DNA of 64,000 nucleotides from contig JAAUSR010000015.1 in assembly GCA_012032555.1 (NCBI GenBank), positions 1 to 64,000 of the forward strand, read 5' to 3'. The notes below the pieces were generated by a model that saw nothing but the letters and a program-made list of their open reading frames with translations, ran no database searches and was not told the DNA's origin. The stretch comes from Thioploca sp. (lineage in GTDB: Bacteria; Pseudomonadota; Gammaproteobacteria; Beggiatoales; Beggiatoaceae). Both the position numbers and the translations under genes were made by a program. Below are positions 9,502 through 20,136 of the stretch, one piece after another. Within the stretch, counting starts at the first letter, position 1. Every line of letters begins with the position of its first letter.

Positions 9502-9694
9502 GCTGGGTTTCGTTACTCAACCCAGCTTATTGAAAGTAAATCTCAATCATCTTTGGGTTATTGGTATCCTAATTGGATAAACACCATGCTCTACCCAACC
9601 AGGTATTGGTGACAGCTTCATGCCTACCTGAAGTGAGCTGGGTTTCGTTCCTCAACCCAGCCTACGTGCTACGTGCTACGTGTTCTACGTGCTC
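9502..9694. repeat. GCTGGGTT-AACCCAGC hairpins and CTACGTG tandem heptamers
   Basis: Two copies of a hairpin, GCTGGGTT-TCGTTaCTC-AACCCAGC, at 9502-9526 and 9637-9661. The second is followed directly by three head-to-tail CTACGTG heptamers, a tt, and a fourth. Relatives of the hairpin ('ggttgggt..agcgaagcgaaacccaac') occur at 26198-26232 and partly at 18823-18850 and 26268-26290. This dispersed intergenic palindrome family fills the space between the WD40 remnant and the TIR-WD40 gene. Confidence 0.65.
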
Positions 9695-12600
9695 AATCGC
9701 AGATATGTTGATATTCTTTCTCTACATAAGGGTTATTATTCAAATAATCTTTTACCCAATTACAACCGTGTATTCTTAGCTCTTCAAGTCCTTCAATCTG
9801 CCATATATAGACACCACTTTCGGTTATCGCAAAAAGTCGCTTGCTATCAGTGGTGAAGGTAATTCTACCTATACAATCTTCTCGTCCATTAAACTCAGCC
9901 AATTGGTTTCCCTCTAAATCCCATAGACGAACTTTGGCATCACATCCACCTGTAGCTAGTAATTTTCCATTGGGGCTAAGAATTGCACTCCGAATAGGTT
10001 TATAATGTCCTCTAAATATAGCCAGTTGATTACCTTCTAGATCCCATAACTTAGCAAAACCATCGCTTGCTGTGGTCAACACCTGCTTGCCATCATGAGT
10101 AAAAAGTATATTGCCGATTGTACCCGCATGCCCTTTGAACTTAGTCAATAGCTTGCCATCCTTATTCCACAAGCGGATTGTCCTGTCAAATCCACCAGTA
10201 GCTAATTGCAAACCATTAAAACTGAAAGCAATTGTTGTAATATCATAATTAAATTCAGCTAACTGATTACCCCTTAAATCCCATAAATAAGCAGCACCCC
10301 CCCATTCACTAACAACTAATCGCTTGCTATCCGGACTAAAAATGACACGGTTTACTCCACCTTTATACTTTTTTTTGAATTGGACTAATTGTTGTCCTTC
10401 CAAATTCCACAAGCGTACTGTACCGAGCCAATCATGGTACTTGTCATCTAAATTATCTTCAGCGGTAGCTAATATACGACTATCAGGACTAAAAATGACC
10501 CAGATTTCACCATTATGTCCTTTAAGATCAAAAAGTTGTTTCTTTTCTAAGTTCCATAAACGGACGTTACTATCTTCGCCGGCTATAGCTAGTTGCTTAC
10601 CATTGGACTAAAAATCATCCTGTCAAATTTACCCTGATTCTTTTCCAATTTAGTTAATAGATTACCCTTAAATCCCATAATTGGATGATGTTATCAATTT
10701 TACTTTGTTCTAATGTAGCCAAAGTTTGGCTATCTGGACTAAAACTGATACCTTTGACAGTGGATTTATCGCTTTTGAGGCTAAATAAATGTTGACCCAT
10801 TGAGTTCCATAAGTGTACTAGGCCGTTAGAATCAATGGTAGTTATATATTCATCGTTAGGGCTAATAGAGACCGTATTTCCTGCAAGAAATTTATCATTT
10901 TTGCGCTTCTTCAGTTTCCATAGGCGTACAGTATCATCGTCTCCCACCGTAGCTAGCGTGTTACCATCAGGGCTAACTTTTACTTTGATGATTTTACCTT
11001 CATGTTTCCCAAATTTATTAACTTGTCCTTCATTCAAATCAAATAAATAAGCAAAACCATCAGAACCGGCAACTATCACCTGCTCATCAGGCGTAAAGTC
11101 AACACCCCTAGCAACCCAATCACTTTCTGGATAGTGTTTTGGGTATTTAGCCAACTGTTTACCTTCCAAATCCCATAACATGACATAAGGACCGAATTCA
11201 TTAGTGACAATTCGGTCGCCAGTAGGACTAAAAATAGCTTGAACCCAACCTTGGGTTCCATGAAATTCAGTTAATTGTTGACCTTCTAAGTTCCACAAGC
11301 GAACTATACCATCTTCGCCAGAAGTAGCTAGTAGAGTACCATTAGAATTGAAGGTTACTGTATTCCCACCTCGATGCGGTTTTAATTCAAGCAATTGATT
11401 ACCAGATAAATTCCATAAACGGGTAATCCCATCTTTTCCGGCAGTGGCTATTTTTTGATCATCCGGACTAAAGACTACATTGTTAATTCCCCCTTGGTGT
11501 CCCTTCAACTCTAGCAATAGGTTACCTTGTAAATCCCATAAACGAGCAATCCCATCTACACCAGCAGTCGCTATTTTTTGACCATCAAAACTAAAAACAA
11601 CATCGTTAATTCCACCTTGATGTCCTTTCAATTCTAACAATTGCTCACCCTCCAAATTCCATAACCTAGCTGTGCCATCTTCTCCTGAAGTAGCCAATAA
11701 TTGACTATTCGGACTAAAAACAATCCCAGTAACATTGCCTTGATGTGCCTTGAATTCCCTGATCACTTGACCTTTCAAATTCCATAACCTGGCAATATTA
11801 TCTTCTCCAATAGTAGCAATTAAACTGCTATTAGGACTAAAAATTATCTGACTAACCCCATCATGATGTCCTTTTATCTCAAGACGGTTAAACTCCTTTA
11901 CTCGATCAACAAGTTTTTGTAATATATCTTCAATTGGAGCCGATAATCTTCTTGATGCAACTATTGGAATTTGCGAATTTTTTTCTGCGGCATAAAGAAC
12001 TTTTACCAAGCCATTTAACTCATTGTTTAAAAGTAAATCTGTTTTTGATAAAGCTGTAAGAGCTGTTACTTGACCAATTTCAGCATTAACTTGAGCTTGT
12101 CTGGCCTTTGTCATCTGCCACCCAGAAAAAATTAACAAAATAACGGCAATAACTAACCCTGCTGTCAGTGAAGCCAAAATAATATTACGTTGTTTTTGTT
12201 TTGTTTTTTCTGCTGATACGATTACGTCATGACTCACTTGAATAAACTCTCGCTGTAGTGGTGTTGGTGCAGGTTGCTTATTTTTTTCTAGCGCCTTATC
12301 TCGCCAAGTTTCCGCATTCTGACAAGCGGTAATATTCAACAAAAAATCCTTACTACGGTTATTGTCATTCCAATCACTCGCCCGCTGTTGCAACACGGTA
12401 TGCTGATGCGCATGCTCCCGATCCAGATCCAACGTTTGAATTAACTCCGGAAAAACTTGCTCAAAAGGCGTATTTTGAAAATCTAGCCAATTAATCGTTC
12501 TCAAGGCTGGGGGTAAAGTTGTTGGTGTGGTTGGACGCCACAAAATGGGAATAAACCGTTTACACTGAGTATTGGCGTAATTGACCTCTCGTTCGCAGTA

Positions 12601-14234
12601 GGGTGATTCCACGGCATCTGGTGAGATAATTAAGATAAAATTATCTGCTCCTTCAATGCCTTTAAAAATCTCCCGCTCAAAATCGACGCCGGAGCTGATG
12701 CTTTCTTGATCAAACCAAGTGGTTTTACCAGCAGCTTGTAAAGCCAGATTTAACTGTCTAGCAAAATCGCTATCTTTACGTGAATAAGAAATAAACACCT
12801 CGGTGCCTAATTGCCCTTTGGCAGCTTCACTGGTGGTAATCAGCGCCAGATGGTGTTCGGTGGGCGGATGTTCTAACCGGTCTTGATGAAGGCGTAACCA
12901 AATTCGGGCGTTGTTCAGATTATGTCCGCGTAATAAAAAAGCCGGTTGCTGGTGAGCTTGTTGCCACTGGAGGGCGCGCGCGAGGAGAATTTTATGTTGT
13001 TCGTAGTAGGTTTGGTCATGGTGTAGGATTTTGAGTAACGGATCGATCTGGATACCGTGAGTAAAATCCAAATGTTGTAAAGTCCGAATTGATTCTGGAA
13101 TATCCGCCGTTGGCGTTGAAGCAATCACAAGCGGAATAATGCGTTTGTGGTAGCGTAGCGCATGTTTCAGTTCCTGCTGACAATAACTCGACTGAATAGC
13201 TGCTGGCGACAGAAAATAAAGAAAATTATCTGCGGTTTCAATCCCAACTTCAATTGCCCGGGTAAAGTCAGTACCTTGGCGAATATCTTGATCATGCCGC
13301 CAAGTGGTAATCGCTTGCCGAGCTAACTGCCGCACCACCTCATTCCGAATCGCTTGATCAGCTACATCGTAGCAGATAAACGCGTGAGTCATCAGGTTAA
13401 AACTATTTTTGCGGGACTCGCAGATAAATTCACATTGCAAATCAGTTGGTTGACACGGTGATTGTTCACCTTCGAAAAACTCCGTTAACAACCAATCTTC
13501 GGCTTGGGAGCGTTCTTTGCCCACTAATAAATAGCGTGTTAATCGCTGGTGGCGTTGCCAGGTGAGTGTTGCCAACAAAATTTCGGTGTGTTTCTGTACA
13601 TAAGGTTTATACCGATCTAACACTAGTTGTAGCCGTTCCACCACACTAGCTAAAGAGGCGATACTTTCGCCAAATTCAGGAAATTGGAAGGTGGTTAAAT
13701 AGTCGATCTCTTCGTGCCTATGCCAATGATTTTCGTAACTTTGTGCCCAAGTTTCCAGTTTGGCACAATCGGCATCTGACATTTTTTCTTTGGCATTTAA
13801 CCAATCGGTTGGGCCAATCAAAGCCAGGGAACGATCTAGCACGGCTTGTGTCGTTTGGAGGTTCGGATCGGGAAGATAGTAAACGGCATAAAAATCGTGT
13901 AAATAGGCTTGGTCAGCAGCGGATAATTCCCGCGAATTGGTCTGAAAATCACCAGGTGATCGAGAGGAATCACCCGTTTACCCAACCAGCGGGCATATTC
14001 TAACTCGGTCAAACAATAAGGCGAAGTCAAACTCCGTGGGGCCATCACGTAGACAAAATTGTGAGCAGTTTCAATCCCATGACGGATTCGCTCGGCGTAG
14101 TCGTCACCATCCGGAATGTTGACTTTATCAAACCAAGCGTCGTAACTCGCTAGTTTGAGTTGTTGGTGTAAGCGTCCTACCAAACCCAAGCTTTCGCGAC
14201 GACCGTAGGAGATGAAGAAGTCTTTGGTGAGCAT
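9693..14234 (-). CDS. Giant triple-TIR, transmembrane, WD40-repeat protein (frameshifted)
   Basis: Three consecutive frames form one gene of about 1,514 residues once single bases are restored at 13945-13948 (A run on +), 10668-10669 (TT) and 10603-10604 (TT). Order: TIR1 (residues about 4-95, FFISYGRRES), TIR2 (about 280-370, HAFICYDVADQ), TIR3 (about 475-570, VFISYSRKDS). Each TIR is followed by a similar helical linker with a 'LL..AL.W' motif and a 'W' module. One membrane helix lies at about 685-705 (TAGLVIAVILLIFSGW). About 17 WD40 blades run from residue 780 to the end, finishing in GCNWVKDYL. Against the SARM1 catalytic Glu, TIR3 has Glu (VDFEREI), TIR2 has Thr (TDFTRAI) and TIR1 has Ala (DDYAERI). 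TIR domains commonly cleave NAD or make ADP-ribose signals; WD40 arrays act as sensors or scaffolds. A membrane-tethered sensor-effector in defence or regulated death is inferred. Confidence 0.85.
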
Positions 14235-14266
14235 CTTTTATTAAAGATTATTTGAATATTATATAA

Positions 14267-15403
14267 TTATGGACGCATATTCCGCTGAACGTAATCATAA
14301 GTCACGATCACTTTTTCTTTGGCTGGCACCGTAATATCGAAAATAATTTCCTGATTATGTTCACGTTTATAAGGATGAGAACTGGTTTTCATTTCCCATT
14401 CTTCTGGCATAGGTTCTTTTAGTCTCACCCAAGCGGGTTGGTCTTTAAAATTTTCCATGTCAACTTGCATGGCTGCTTCAAGATCATAAAGAATAACTTG
14501 GGTTCTTTGTTTGTCACGCCGTTCGTTGACTCGGTTCTCACTGATTTTTCTTTGAGTAATGACGACATCACGACTATCACCGATCATTAATTTCAAAGGT
14601 TGCCCTATTGGCGTAAACTGAGCATAGTCTTCTCCCAAAAAAAGGTGATTACCATGACCGTCTTCAGCATATAACCTCACTTTCCCATCCCATAAGACCT
14701 GTTTACCTAAACCATTTTCGGGCGTATTGTCGAGTTCGTAATGAACGGGGATACTGACATTATCACTGATCTGTTTCGGATCCCAAGGCAACTGAGCGGC
14801 ATCAAAAGTAAAATATTTCTTGATGGGTAATTGATTAGCGGTAAAGAAAGATATTCGCTTCGTTTCACCATTGGCTAGTTTACTGGCTAAAGTTTCACCA
14901 TAATCTAATTGAAAGCGAGTTAAAGGCAAATTTTCGCCAGAGAAATTTCTTAATACCACAAAAGCAGTTAAATCTAAAACGGTTTCTTCCTTATTAACAA
15001 TAGCTTTATAGGTGATTAATCGATCAATTTGTTTGAGTAAATAACTAATTCTGACTTTAACTTGTTGACCATTCTGGCTAACGATTTGCCAAATTAAAGC
15101 TTGTTCGTTAGGGGGATAGCTAACATTGAGCACAGTGACTGAATCGATGGGTTCTAGAACGGTTAGACGAACCGAATCGGGTATAATTTCCACGCCTTTC
15201 CAGGAAAAATCCACTTGATTGATACCTTTTTGTAAAGTTAAGTGGCGTTCTTCTTCCAATAAGATAGCCATCGGGTTATCTAAGCGAACGACGGTAGCTT
15301 CACGTTCCGGGAGAGCGACTAATTTAACGCGTGCCCAACTGCTCTGCGCAAATAAAAATAGTAGACTAAAAATTATATAACTTATTGATATAACTAATTT
15401 CAT
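14267..15403 (-). CDS. Exported DUF4139-like protein (second of pair)
   Basis: Encodes 378 residues. A signal peptide (about residues 1-24, ending SSWA) is followed by a beta-rich protein: VKLVALPEREATVVRLDNP, then 'RHLTLQKGINQVDFSW' and a C-terminal half like the DUF4139 fold, ending in VTVPAKEKVIVTYDY-type strands. It is homologous in plan to the gene upstream, whose stop it overlaps by 4 bp (ATGA), so the pair comes from one duplication and is co-translated. It lies 33 bp before the TIR-WD40 start on the same strand and could be co-transcribed with it. Function unknown; probably periplasmic or outer-surface. Confidence 0.7.
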   Translation of the reverse strand: MKLVISISYIIFSLLFLFAQSSWARVKLVALPEREATVVRLDNPMAILLEEERHLTLQKGINQVDFSWKGVEIIPDSVRLTVLEPIDSVTVLNVSYPPNEQALIWQIVSQNGQQVKVRISYLLKQIDRLITYKAIVNKEETVLDLTAFVVLRNFSGENLPLTRFQLDYGETLASKLANGETKRISFFTANQLPIKKYFTFDAAQLPWDPKQISDNVSIPVHYELDNTPENGLGKQVLWDGKVRLYAEDGHGNHLFLGEDYAQFTPIGQPLKLMIGDSRDVVITQRKISENRVNERRDKQRTQVILYDLEAAMQVDMENFKDQPAWVRLKEPMPEEWEMKTSSHPYKREHNQEIIFDITVPAKEKVIVTYDYVQRNMRP

Positions 15404-16776
15404 TGTGCCATACCTTTAATAAGTGTTTTCTTTGATTGACGTTCCCCTTCAAATAAGGTCAAGGTATAGGGAAGCAGATATTCTTTAGTATGTGGTGGTA
15501 AAGTTAAACGGTATTTAATGGTATCGAGGTCTATTTTTTCATAGTGAACCGCTAAATCTGGTGCATAAGTCACGTTCCAGTAAGGATGCTCAATTTGGCG
15601 AAAAATTTCTATCTCTACGGGAATATCACGATTATTGGTGAGTTTAAGTTGCCATTCTTGAATACGATCAAATCCGGAAATCTGACCTTGGTAATCAAAA
15701 AGATAGTTTTCAGTTTTATAATCCATTAAGATCGGTTCGACTTTAACGGGCTTGGCTGTTCCTAAATTGAATTCGACTTCTTGCCCCACCGGAATGTATT
15801 GCGTTTGTAATTGACCCACATAGCTTAAATGTTGATTTTCTGCTAGTTGCCGATAAACGATAACTTGTCCATCCGGTAAAGGCGTTTCACCCAAATGATG
15901 TTCTTGATCATTTTTGAAAAATAATAACTGTTGGGTTTCAGTTCCGTAACGTTGTTCATCGTAACGATATAAAACCTGAACCGGAATATCAATTTTATCT
16001 AAAGCCGGTAATCGTTTTCCCCAACCATTAGGAATGGATTCTGTTCCTTCAATAGTATAAATAAAATATTCAGATAGACCTTCTTTGATAATTTGTTTAG
16101 GAGCAACTCCTACTGAATCAGTGAATATAGAGCGAACTGATTTTTCCTTTATTTCTTCTTCTAAACGAGGTGTTAAGGTTCCGTTTCCATCTGTAAAAGG
16201 AAAAGGTTCTATGGGCATACCGTAAGGTGGATTTTGCTTAGCCAATTGGGCAATTTCATCGAGTAAATGGATTTTGCCTACAATAACTCGCGTTTTAGCA
16301 TTGAGATAATCTTCACCACTTTGATTGTTGATACGCACTTCGTTTTGTAAATGCAGGCTTTGTTCATCTGTTGACAAAGTTGCCATGTAAAAAGCATTCC
16401 AAGTTATTCCCGAAGTAAAAAAGCTAATTTCTACTAGAACTTCACCAGATACTTGCGATTCAATCACCCAAATAGCACTTTCTTTAACATGAGGCAAATA
16501 ACTGACTTCTAGCAAATTGACTTGTCCTTTATGCTGGGGTGCCTCCAAATACACCGAAGTGGGATCAATTAAGGTTTCTGCCCAACTTAATTCCAGGCGA
16601 TTGATTCCGGGTTTTAGAGTCAGTGTTCTTTGTTCACGCACTAAAGTTAAATCAGCCGGATTGTAAATTGTCAATTGTACTTGGTCTCGTATGGGTAAAG
16701 TGACTAAATCAATTTTGGCATAAGCTCCAACAGACCCTAAACTAAAAAATATAAAGATCATTATTGATTTAAACAT
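15400..16776 (-). CDS. Exported DUF4139-like protein (first of pair)
   Basis: Encodes 458 residues with a signal peptide (ending GAYA, about residue 20). The N-terminal pattern IDLVTLPIRDQVQLTIYNPA, 'RTLTLKPGINRLELSW' and 'VLVEISFFTSGITWNAFY' matches the DUF4139/DUF4140 organisation, in which an N-terminal strand pair is followed by a 'W.a.Y' segment. The C-terminal domain ends with LPPHTKEYLLPYTLTLFEG. No catalytic motif is visible. A ribosome site (aggaga) precedes the start. It forms an overlapping pair with the next gene. Role unknown. Confidence 0.7.
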   Translation of the reverse strand: MFKSIMIFIFFSLGSVGAYAKIDLVTLPIRDQVQLTIYNPADLTLVREQRTLTLKPGINRLELSWAETLIDPTSVYLEAPQHKGQVNLLEVSYLPHVKESAIWVIESQVSGEVLVEISFFTSGITWNAFYMATLSTDEQSLHLQNEVRINNQSGEDYLNAKTRVIVGKIHLLDEIAQLAKQNPPYGMPIEPFPFTDGNGTLTPRLEEEIKEKSVRSIFTDSVGVAPKQIIKEGLSEYFIYTIEGTESIPNGWGKRLPALDKIDIPVQVLYRYDEQRYGTETQQLLFFKNDQEHHLGETPLPDGQVIVYRQLAENQHLSYVGQLQTQYIPVGQEVEFNLGTAKPVKVEPILMDYKTENYLFDYQGQISGFDRIQEWQLKLTNNRDIPVEIEIFRQIEHPYWNVTYAPDLAVHYEKIDLDTIKYRLTLPPHTKEYLLPYTLTLFEGERQSKKTLIKGMAQ

Positions 16777-16784
16777 ATTTTCTC

Positions 16785-16899
16785 CTAATCAGTTATCAGT
16801 TATGCCGGATAGTTTAACCCGATGATTAATAATTGATAAATCCTAATTGATAATCCGTTCGGTTAAGTTGATAATTGATAGCGGTCCACTGATAACGGC
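16785..16899. repeat. TGATAA/TTATCA-rich spacer
   Basis: The spacer is built largely from variants of the words GTTATCA and TTGATAA (for example cagttatcagttatg, aattgataatccg, cactgataacggctcactga). The same style fills 32308-32571 and occurs briefly at 19711-19735. Each word contains stop codons in more than one frame. It resembles short tandemly repeated heptamer sequences known from filamentous cyanobacteria, but here it is degenerate. Confidence 0.5.
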
Positions 16900-18726
16900 T
16901 CACTGACGTAGTTTTTTCAATTTCTCTAAATTGTTCCTGACATAAGTATTACTAGGGTCAATAGCTAAAACGCCTTGATAAAGCGTTATAGCTTCATCAT
17001 AGCGACCGGTTGCTGCTAAGATAGTTCCTAGATTAATGCGTGCATTTAAGTTTTGTGGATAAATCTGTAAAGCTTGACGGTAAGCATTTTCGGCTGCTTG
17101 ACTATGGTCTAATTCAAATAAAATATTACCTTGATTAATCAAGAACTTTGCTTGATCAAATGGACGTAGTTGCTCTGGATGAGATAAAGCACCATTAATT
17201 AATTGTAGTGCTTCATCATATCGGTGTAATCTTTTATAAGCTACCACGAAATTTAAAGCGGCTTCAGTACTCATGGTAGAAGATTCGGTACCATCAGGAT
17301 TCACTTTTTTAGTCTTAGCTTGTTCAAGTGCCTCAATAGCCTCTTCTGAACGCCCTGCTTGGATTAAATGTTTACCGAGAATAACCCAACCTCTCGTTTT
17401 ATTAGGAGATTGTTCAACATTATGTTGCCATAAAGCAATCGGATCACGCCACATTTGATTTCGTAACCAAGTTACTGTTCCCAAAGTAGATAGTAACATT
17501 ATTATAATAATCAAACTATTATGACTAAACCCGCGTGGTAAATAAACGACTAATAACCAACTACTAGCGACTATGAGTCCCAAATTAGGTAAATAAGTGC
17601 GATGTTCAAAAATAACATCTCGAATCGGAATAAAGCTGGACTCGATCATATGGGCTAAATAATAGAAGAAAATTCCAAAAGCGACCAATGGCCAGCGACG
17701 TAAGCTATATCCGGCGAATCCCAGTACGATGAGATGTCCTATGAAAGCCCATAAGGCTGAACTATCGAGTAATCTGGCAATTAGGTGATAATTCTGATTA
17801 GTAGAGAGAAAAGCCTCAGTAAGCGGATAGTCATAGTCAATATGAGAACTCGATGACCAAAAGAATAACTTGATATAAGTCCATAATACACTCATTTGCG
17901 TTGCAAAGTAGGTTGTTCTCGTAATTTCTTCAGTTTCTCGTGTTAAAGCTTGCATCGCTTCCAGAGAGAACGGATTATGATGAAATACTACCGCTAAAAT
18001 AAACCATATGAGAGCTAATCCCGCACCGGACATAACCGTCACTACCATTAAGCGACGTCGGTGACCAGGAAAGAATATTAATTCCAATAATAACAATGCC
18101 AGCGGTAAAGTAGCCGTATTTTGCTTAGTAAAGAAAGCGAGTAATGCGAGTAGAATACAAGCCAGTATCCAAAGAAAACGAGACACAGTTTGGTTGGTTA
18201 ATCGTGCTTGAATAAAACTAGCCATGCTAGCGATATAAAACAGTGCCGATAAAGAAGCCAGCCGCTGGACAATATAAGTCACCGCCTGAATTTGCAGTGG
18301 ATGAAGAACAAAAATTAACGCCGTCAAAATAGGTAACCACTGTTTAGTCGACTCTGATAAACCAGAATTAACAGCTGGTGTCCGAACTAAACCACGTAGT
18401 AAACCCAATACCGCAATACCGACTAAGAAGTGGATAATAATATTAACAAGGTGGTAACCGGCGACTTGAAATTGGTGAACTTGATAATTCAATGCAAAGC
18501 TGAGATAACCAATTATTCGTAATGGTGCAAATTGCCACAGTGCTAATAAACCAGATGAATTATAAATCACTGGATTTTCTTCAATAGAAGAAAAATCATC
18601 TAGATAAAAGGGTACGTCTAAAGTGTGACCGTAAGTTAAAGCAACTACACTAGCCAGTAGTAAAGTTTGTATATACCATTTTTTTAGCAAAAAAATAATA
18701 AAATTAGGTTCTGAATTCAAGGACAT
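16900..18726 (-). CDS. Multi-pass membrane protein with C-terminal TPR (TMTC/GT-C-like)
   Basis: Encodes 608 residues. About ten to twelve hydrophobic segments fill residues 15-420. An early luminal loop has the acidic pair in FYLDDFSSIEENPVI, the pattern of TMTC/GT-C type glycosyltransferases, which use polyprenyl-phosphate sugars. From about residue 430 to the end are TPR repeats (WVILGKHLIQAGRSEEAIEAL, NARINLGTILAATGRYDEAI). Known relatives O-mannosylate proteins or are uncharacterised. A protein or glycan glycosyltransferase role is inferred from this architecture and the closeness to the ABC export permease and glycan genes. It stands on the same strand as its neighbours but with its own 170-bp upstream gap. 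Confidence 0.7.
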   Translation of the reverse strand: MSLNSEPNFIIFLLKKWYIQTLLLASVVALTYGHTLDVPFYLDDFSSIEENPVIYNSSGLLALWQFAPLRIIGYLSFALNYQVHQFQVAGYHLVNIIIHFLVGIAVLGLLRGLVRTPAVNSGLSESTKQWLPILTALIFVLHPLQIQAVTYIVQRLASLSALFYIASMASFIQARLTNQTVSRFLWILACILLALLAFFTKQNTATLPLALLLLELIFFPGHRRRLMVVTVMSGAGLALIWFILAVVFHHNPFSLEAMQALTRETEEITRTTYFATQMSVLWTYIKLFFWSSSSHIDYDYPLTEAFLSTNQNYHLIARLLDSSALWAFIGHLIVLGFAGYSLRRWPLVAFGIFFYYLAHMIESSFIPIRDVIFEHRTYLPNLGLIVASSWLLVVYLPRGFSHNSLIIIIMLLSTLGTVTWLRNQMWRDPIALWQHNVEQSPNKTRGWVILGKHLIQAGRSEEAIEALEQAKTKKVNPDGTESSTMSTEAALNFVVAYKRLHRYDEALQLINGALSHPEQLRPFDQAKFLINQGNILFELDHSQAAENAYRQALQIYPQNLNARINLGTILAATGRYDEAITLYQGVLAIDPSNTYVRNNLEKLKKLRQ

Positions 18727-18822
18727 GGGATTTTATATCATCTCATTTTAGTTTGATAAATAAACTCGCAACAATTAGCTTATACTTAAATGCCAATTAA
18801 GTGCTCGTATTTTTAACTTAAT

Positions 18823-18850
18823 TAGTTGGGTTTCGCTTTGCTCCACTCAA
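18823..18850. repeat. Partial GTTGGGTT hairpin element
   Basis: The words 'agttgggtttcgctttgctccactcaa' are a degenerate member of the window's GGTTGGGTT-AACCCAACC palindrome family. It lies between the ABC permease stop and the TPR membrane gene. Confidence 0.4.
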
Positions 18851-18895
18851 TTTGTATTTAAATTACCTTATTGAATATTAGGTGACACATAAGAT

Positions 18896-19714
18896 TCAAA
18901 GCATCTCACGAATATGGGGTTCAGCACGATGAAATAAGACCCAGGCTGGCCCTAATAATAATAACCAAATTCCTAGGGGTCGACCAATATTAGCCCAACT
19001 CCAAGATAAGTTTTGGATACTCGCATGAATCAATGCCATTAAATCGGCAATGGGATTAATAGCTAATACCCAATGCATAGGTTTGGGCATTAAATCCGGC
19101 ATATATAAAATCGGTGTTAAATACAAAGTGATTGTAATGAGAAAAGGAAAAAATTGGCTGATGTCTTTGAGAAATAAGCCAATAACTGACAATAAGTAAC
19201 AGAATGGTATTAACCAAATCGTTAGTAACAATATGATTGCAAAACCAATCGGCATGGCAGCAACCCCTTGTAATAAACCGGCAATAACCGCCATAATTAA
19301 AGCGTATAACATAGAAGAGAGCAATAAGGGAAATAAAGGTAACACCACAATAGGAAAAATAGCGCGTCGGTACAGTCCACCAAATTCAGACAACACGCTT
19401 AAACTACGCGATAAAGCTTCAGCAATAAATGCCCAAGGTAATACACCCAAGAGAAAGTAATCGATAAAAGGAACGCCGCTCGGAAACTTGACTTTCAATA
19501 CCACGTCTAATAAAAACCAAAACCCAAGCAGTTGCAGCGCGGGTTGAAACAGTAACCAAGCATCACCGAGTAAAGTACCCGCAGTACGACTAATCATATC
19601 ACGCTTAACGAGTAAAAATAGAAGGTAGCGATGCGTATAAGCCACTTGAAGTGGTCCCCATAATCCAGCATAAGTTGCTTGGTAATATCGTTTAATAAAA
19701 TTAAATATCGGCAT
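18896..19714 (-). CDS. ABC-2 type polysaccharide/polyol export permease (Wzm/TagG-like)
   Basis: Encodes 272 residues with six hydrophobic segments and the family pattern: a short cytoplasmic start, 'YRYLLFLLVKRDMISR', then FLLGVLPWAFIAEALSRS and a C-terminal 'LTPILYMPDLMP...INPIADLM' region. It should form the membrane channel that exports lipid-linked polysaccharide with a Wzt/TagH ATPase. Unusually, no partner ATPase gene is adjacent; the nearest ABC ATPases in the window (26.3 and 28.6 kb) belong to other subfamilies. Upstream 19715-20136 (422 bp) is a divergent promoter region with no gene seen. Confidence 0.85.
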   Translation of the reverse strand: MPIFNFIKRYYQATYAGLWGPLQVAYTHRYLLFLLVKRDMISRTAGTLLGDAWLLFQPALQLLGFWFLLDVVLKVKFPSGVPFIDYFLLGVLPWAFIAEALSRSLSVLSEFGGLYRRAIFPIVVLPLFPLLLSSMLYALIMAVIAGLLQGVAAMPIGFAIILLLTIWLIPFCYLLSVIGLFLKDISQFFPFLITITLYLTPILYMPDLMPKPMHWVLAINPIADLMALIHASIQNLSWSWANIGRPLGIWLLLLGPAWVLFHRAEPHIREML

Positions 19715-20136
19715 ATCGTTCTGTTATCAGTTATTGGAGTTGATTGATCATACTAAATTGTTTTTAAGAGTAAAAATTTTTAATTGACATGACAAAAGAT
19801 TATGTTAAAAGGTACAATATATTTGTTTATTTAATATCAGTAACACTCAAGGTAACATTTCTAGTCTATTGGTTTTAACTAAATGAAGTTGGCAAAGCAT
19901 AGCCGTTACAATTTTTTTATATTTTATAATCAATAGGTTGATAAAATAAATTGGTATCGTGTTATAACCAGTTACTCATAACGGATAATTGAAATAACCG
20001 GTATCGGGATTAATTTTCTCTTGATATAATCAATACCCATTGATTGAGCGAGATTTGAATAATACTGAATTATCAACTTAGGCTAACTTAACAAAGTGGT
20101 ATTAATGACTCAGGGAAGTGCAATTACGATAAGGAT

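Noticed and set aside
12915-13124. Small leftward frame inside the TIR-WD40 gene
   Set aside because: Lies fully within the TIR2 linker coding region in another frame.
9693-14234. Programmed frameshifting in the TIR-WD40 gene
   Set aside because: Three separate sites without slippery-heptamer plus pseudoknot layout, and the same kind of loss in unrelated genes, make assembly error the simpler reading.
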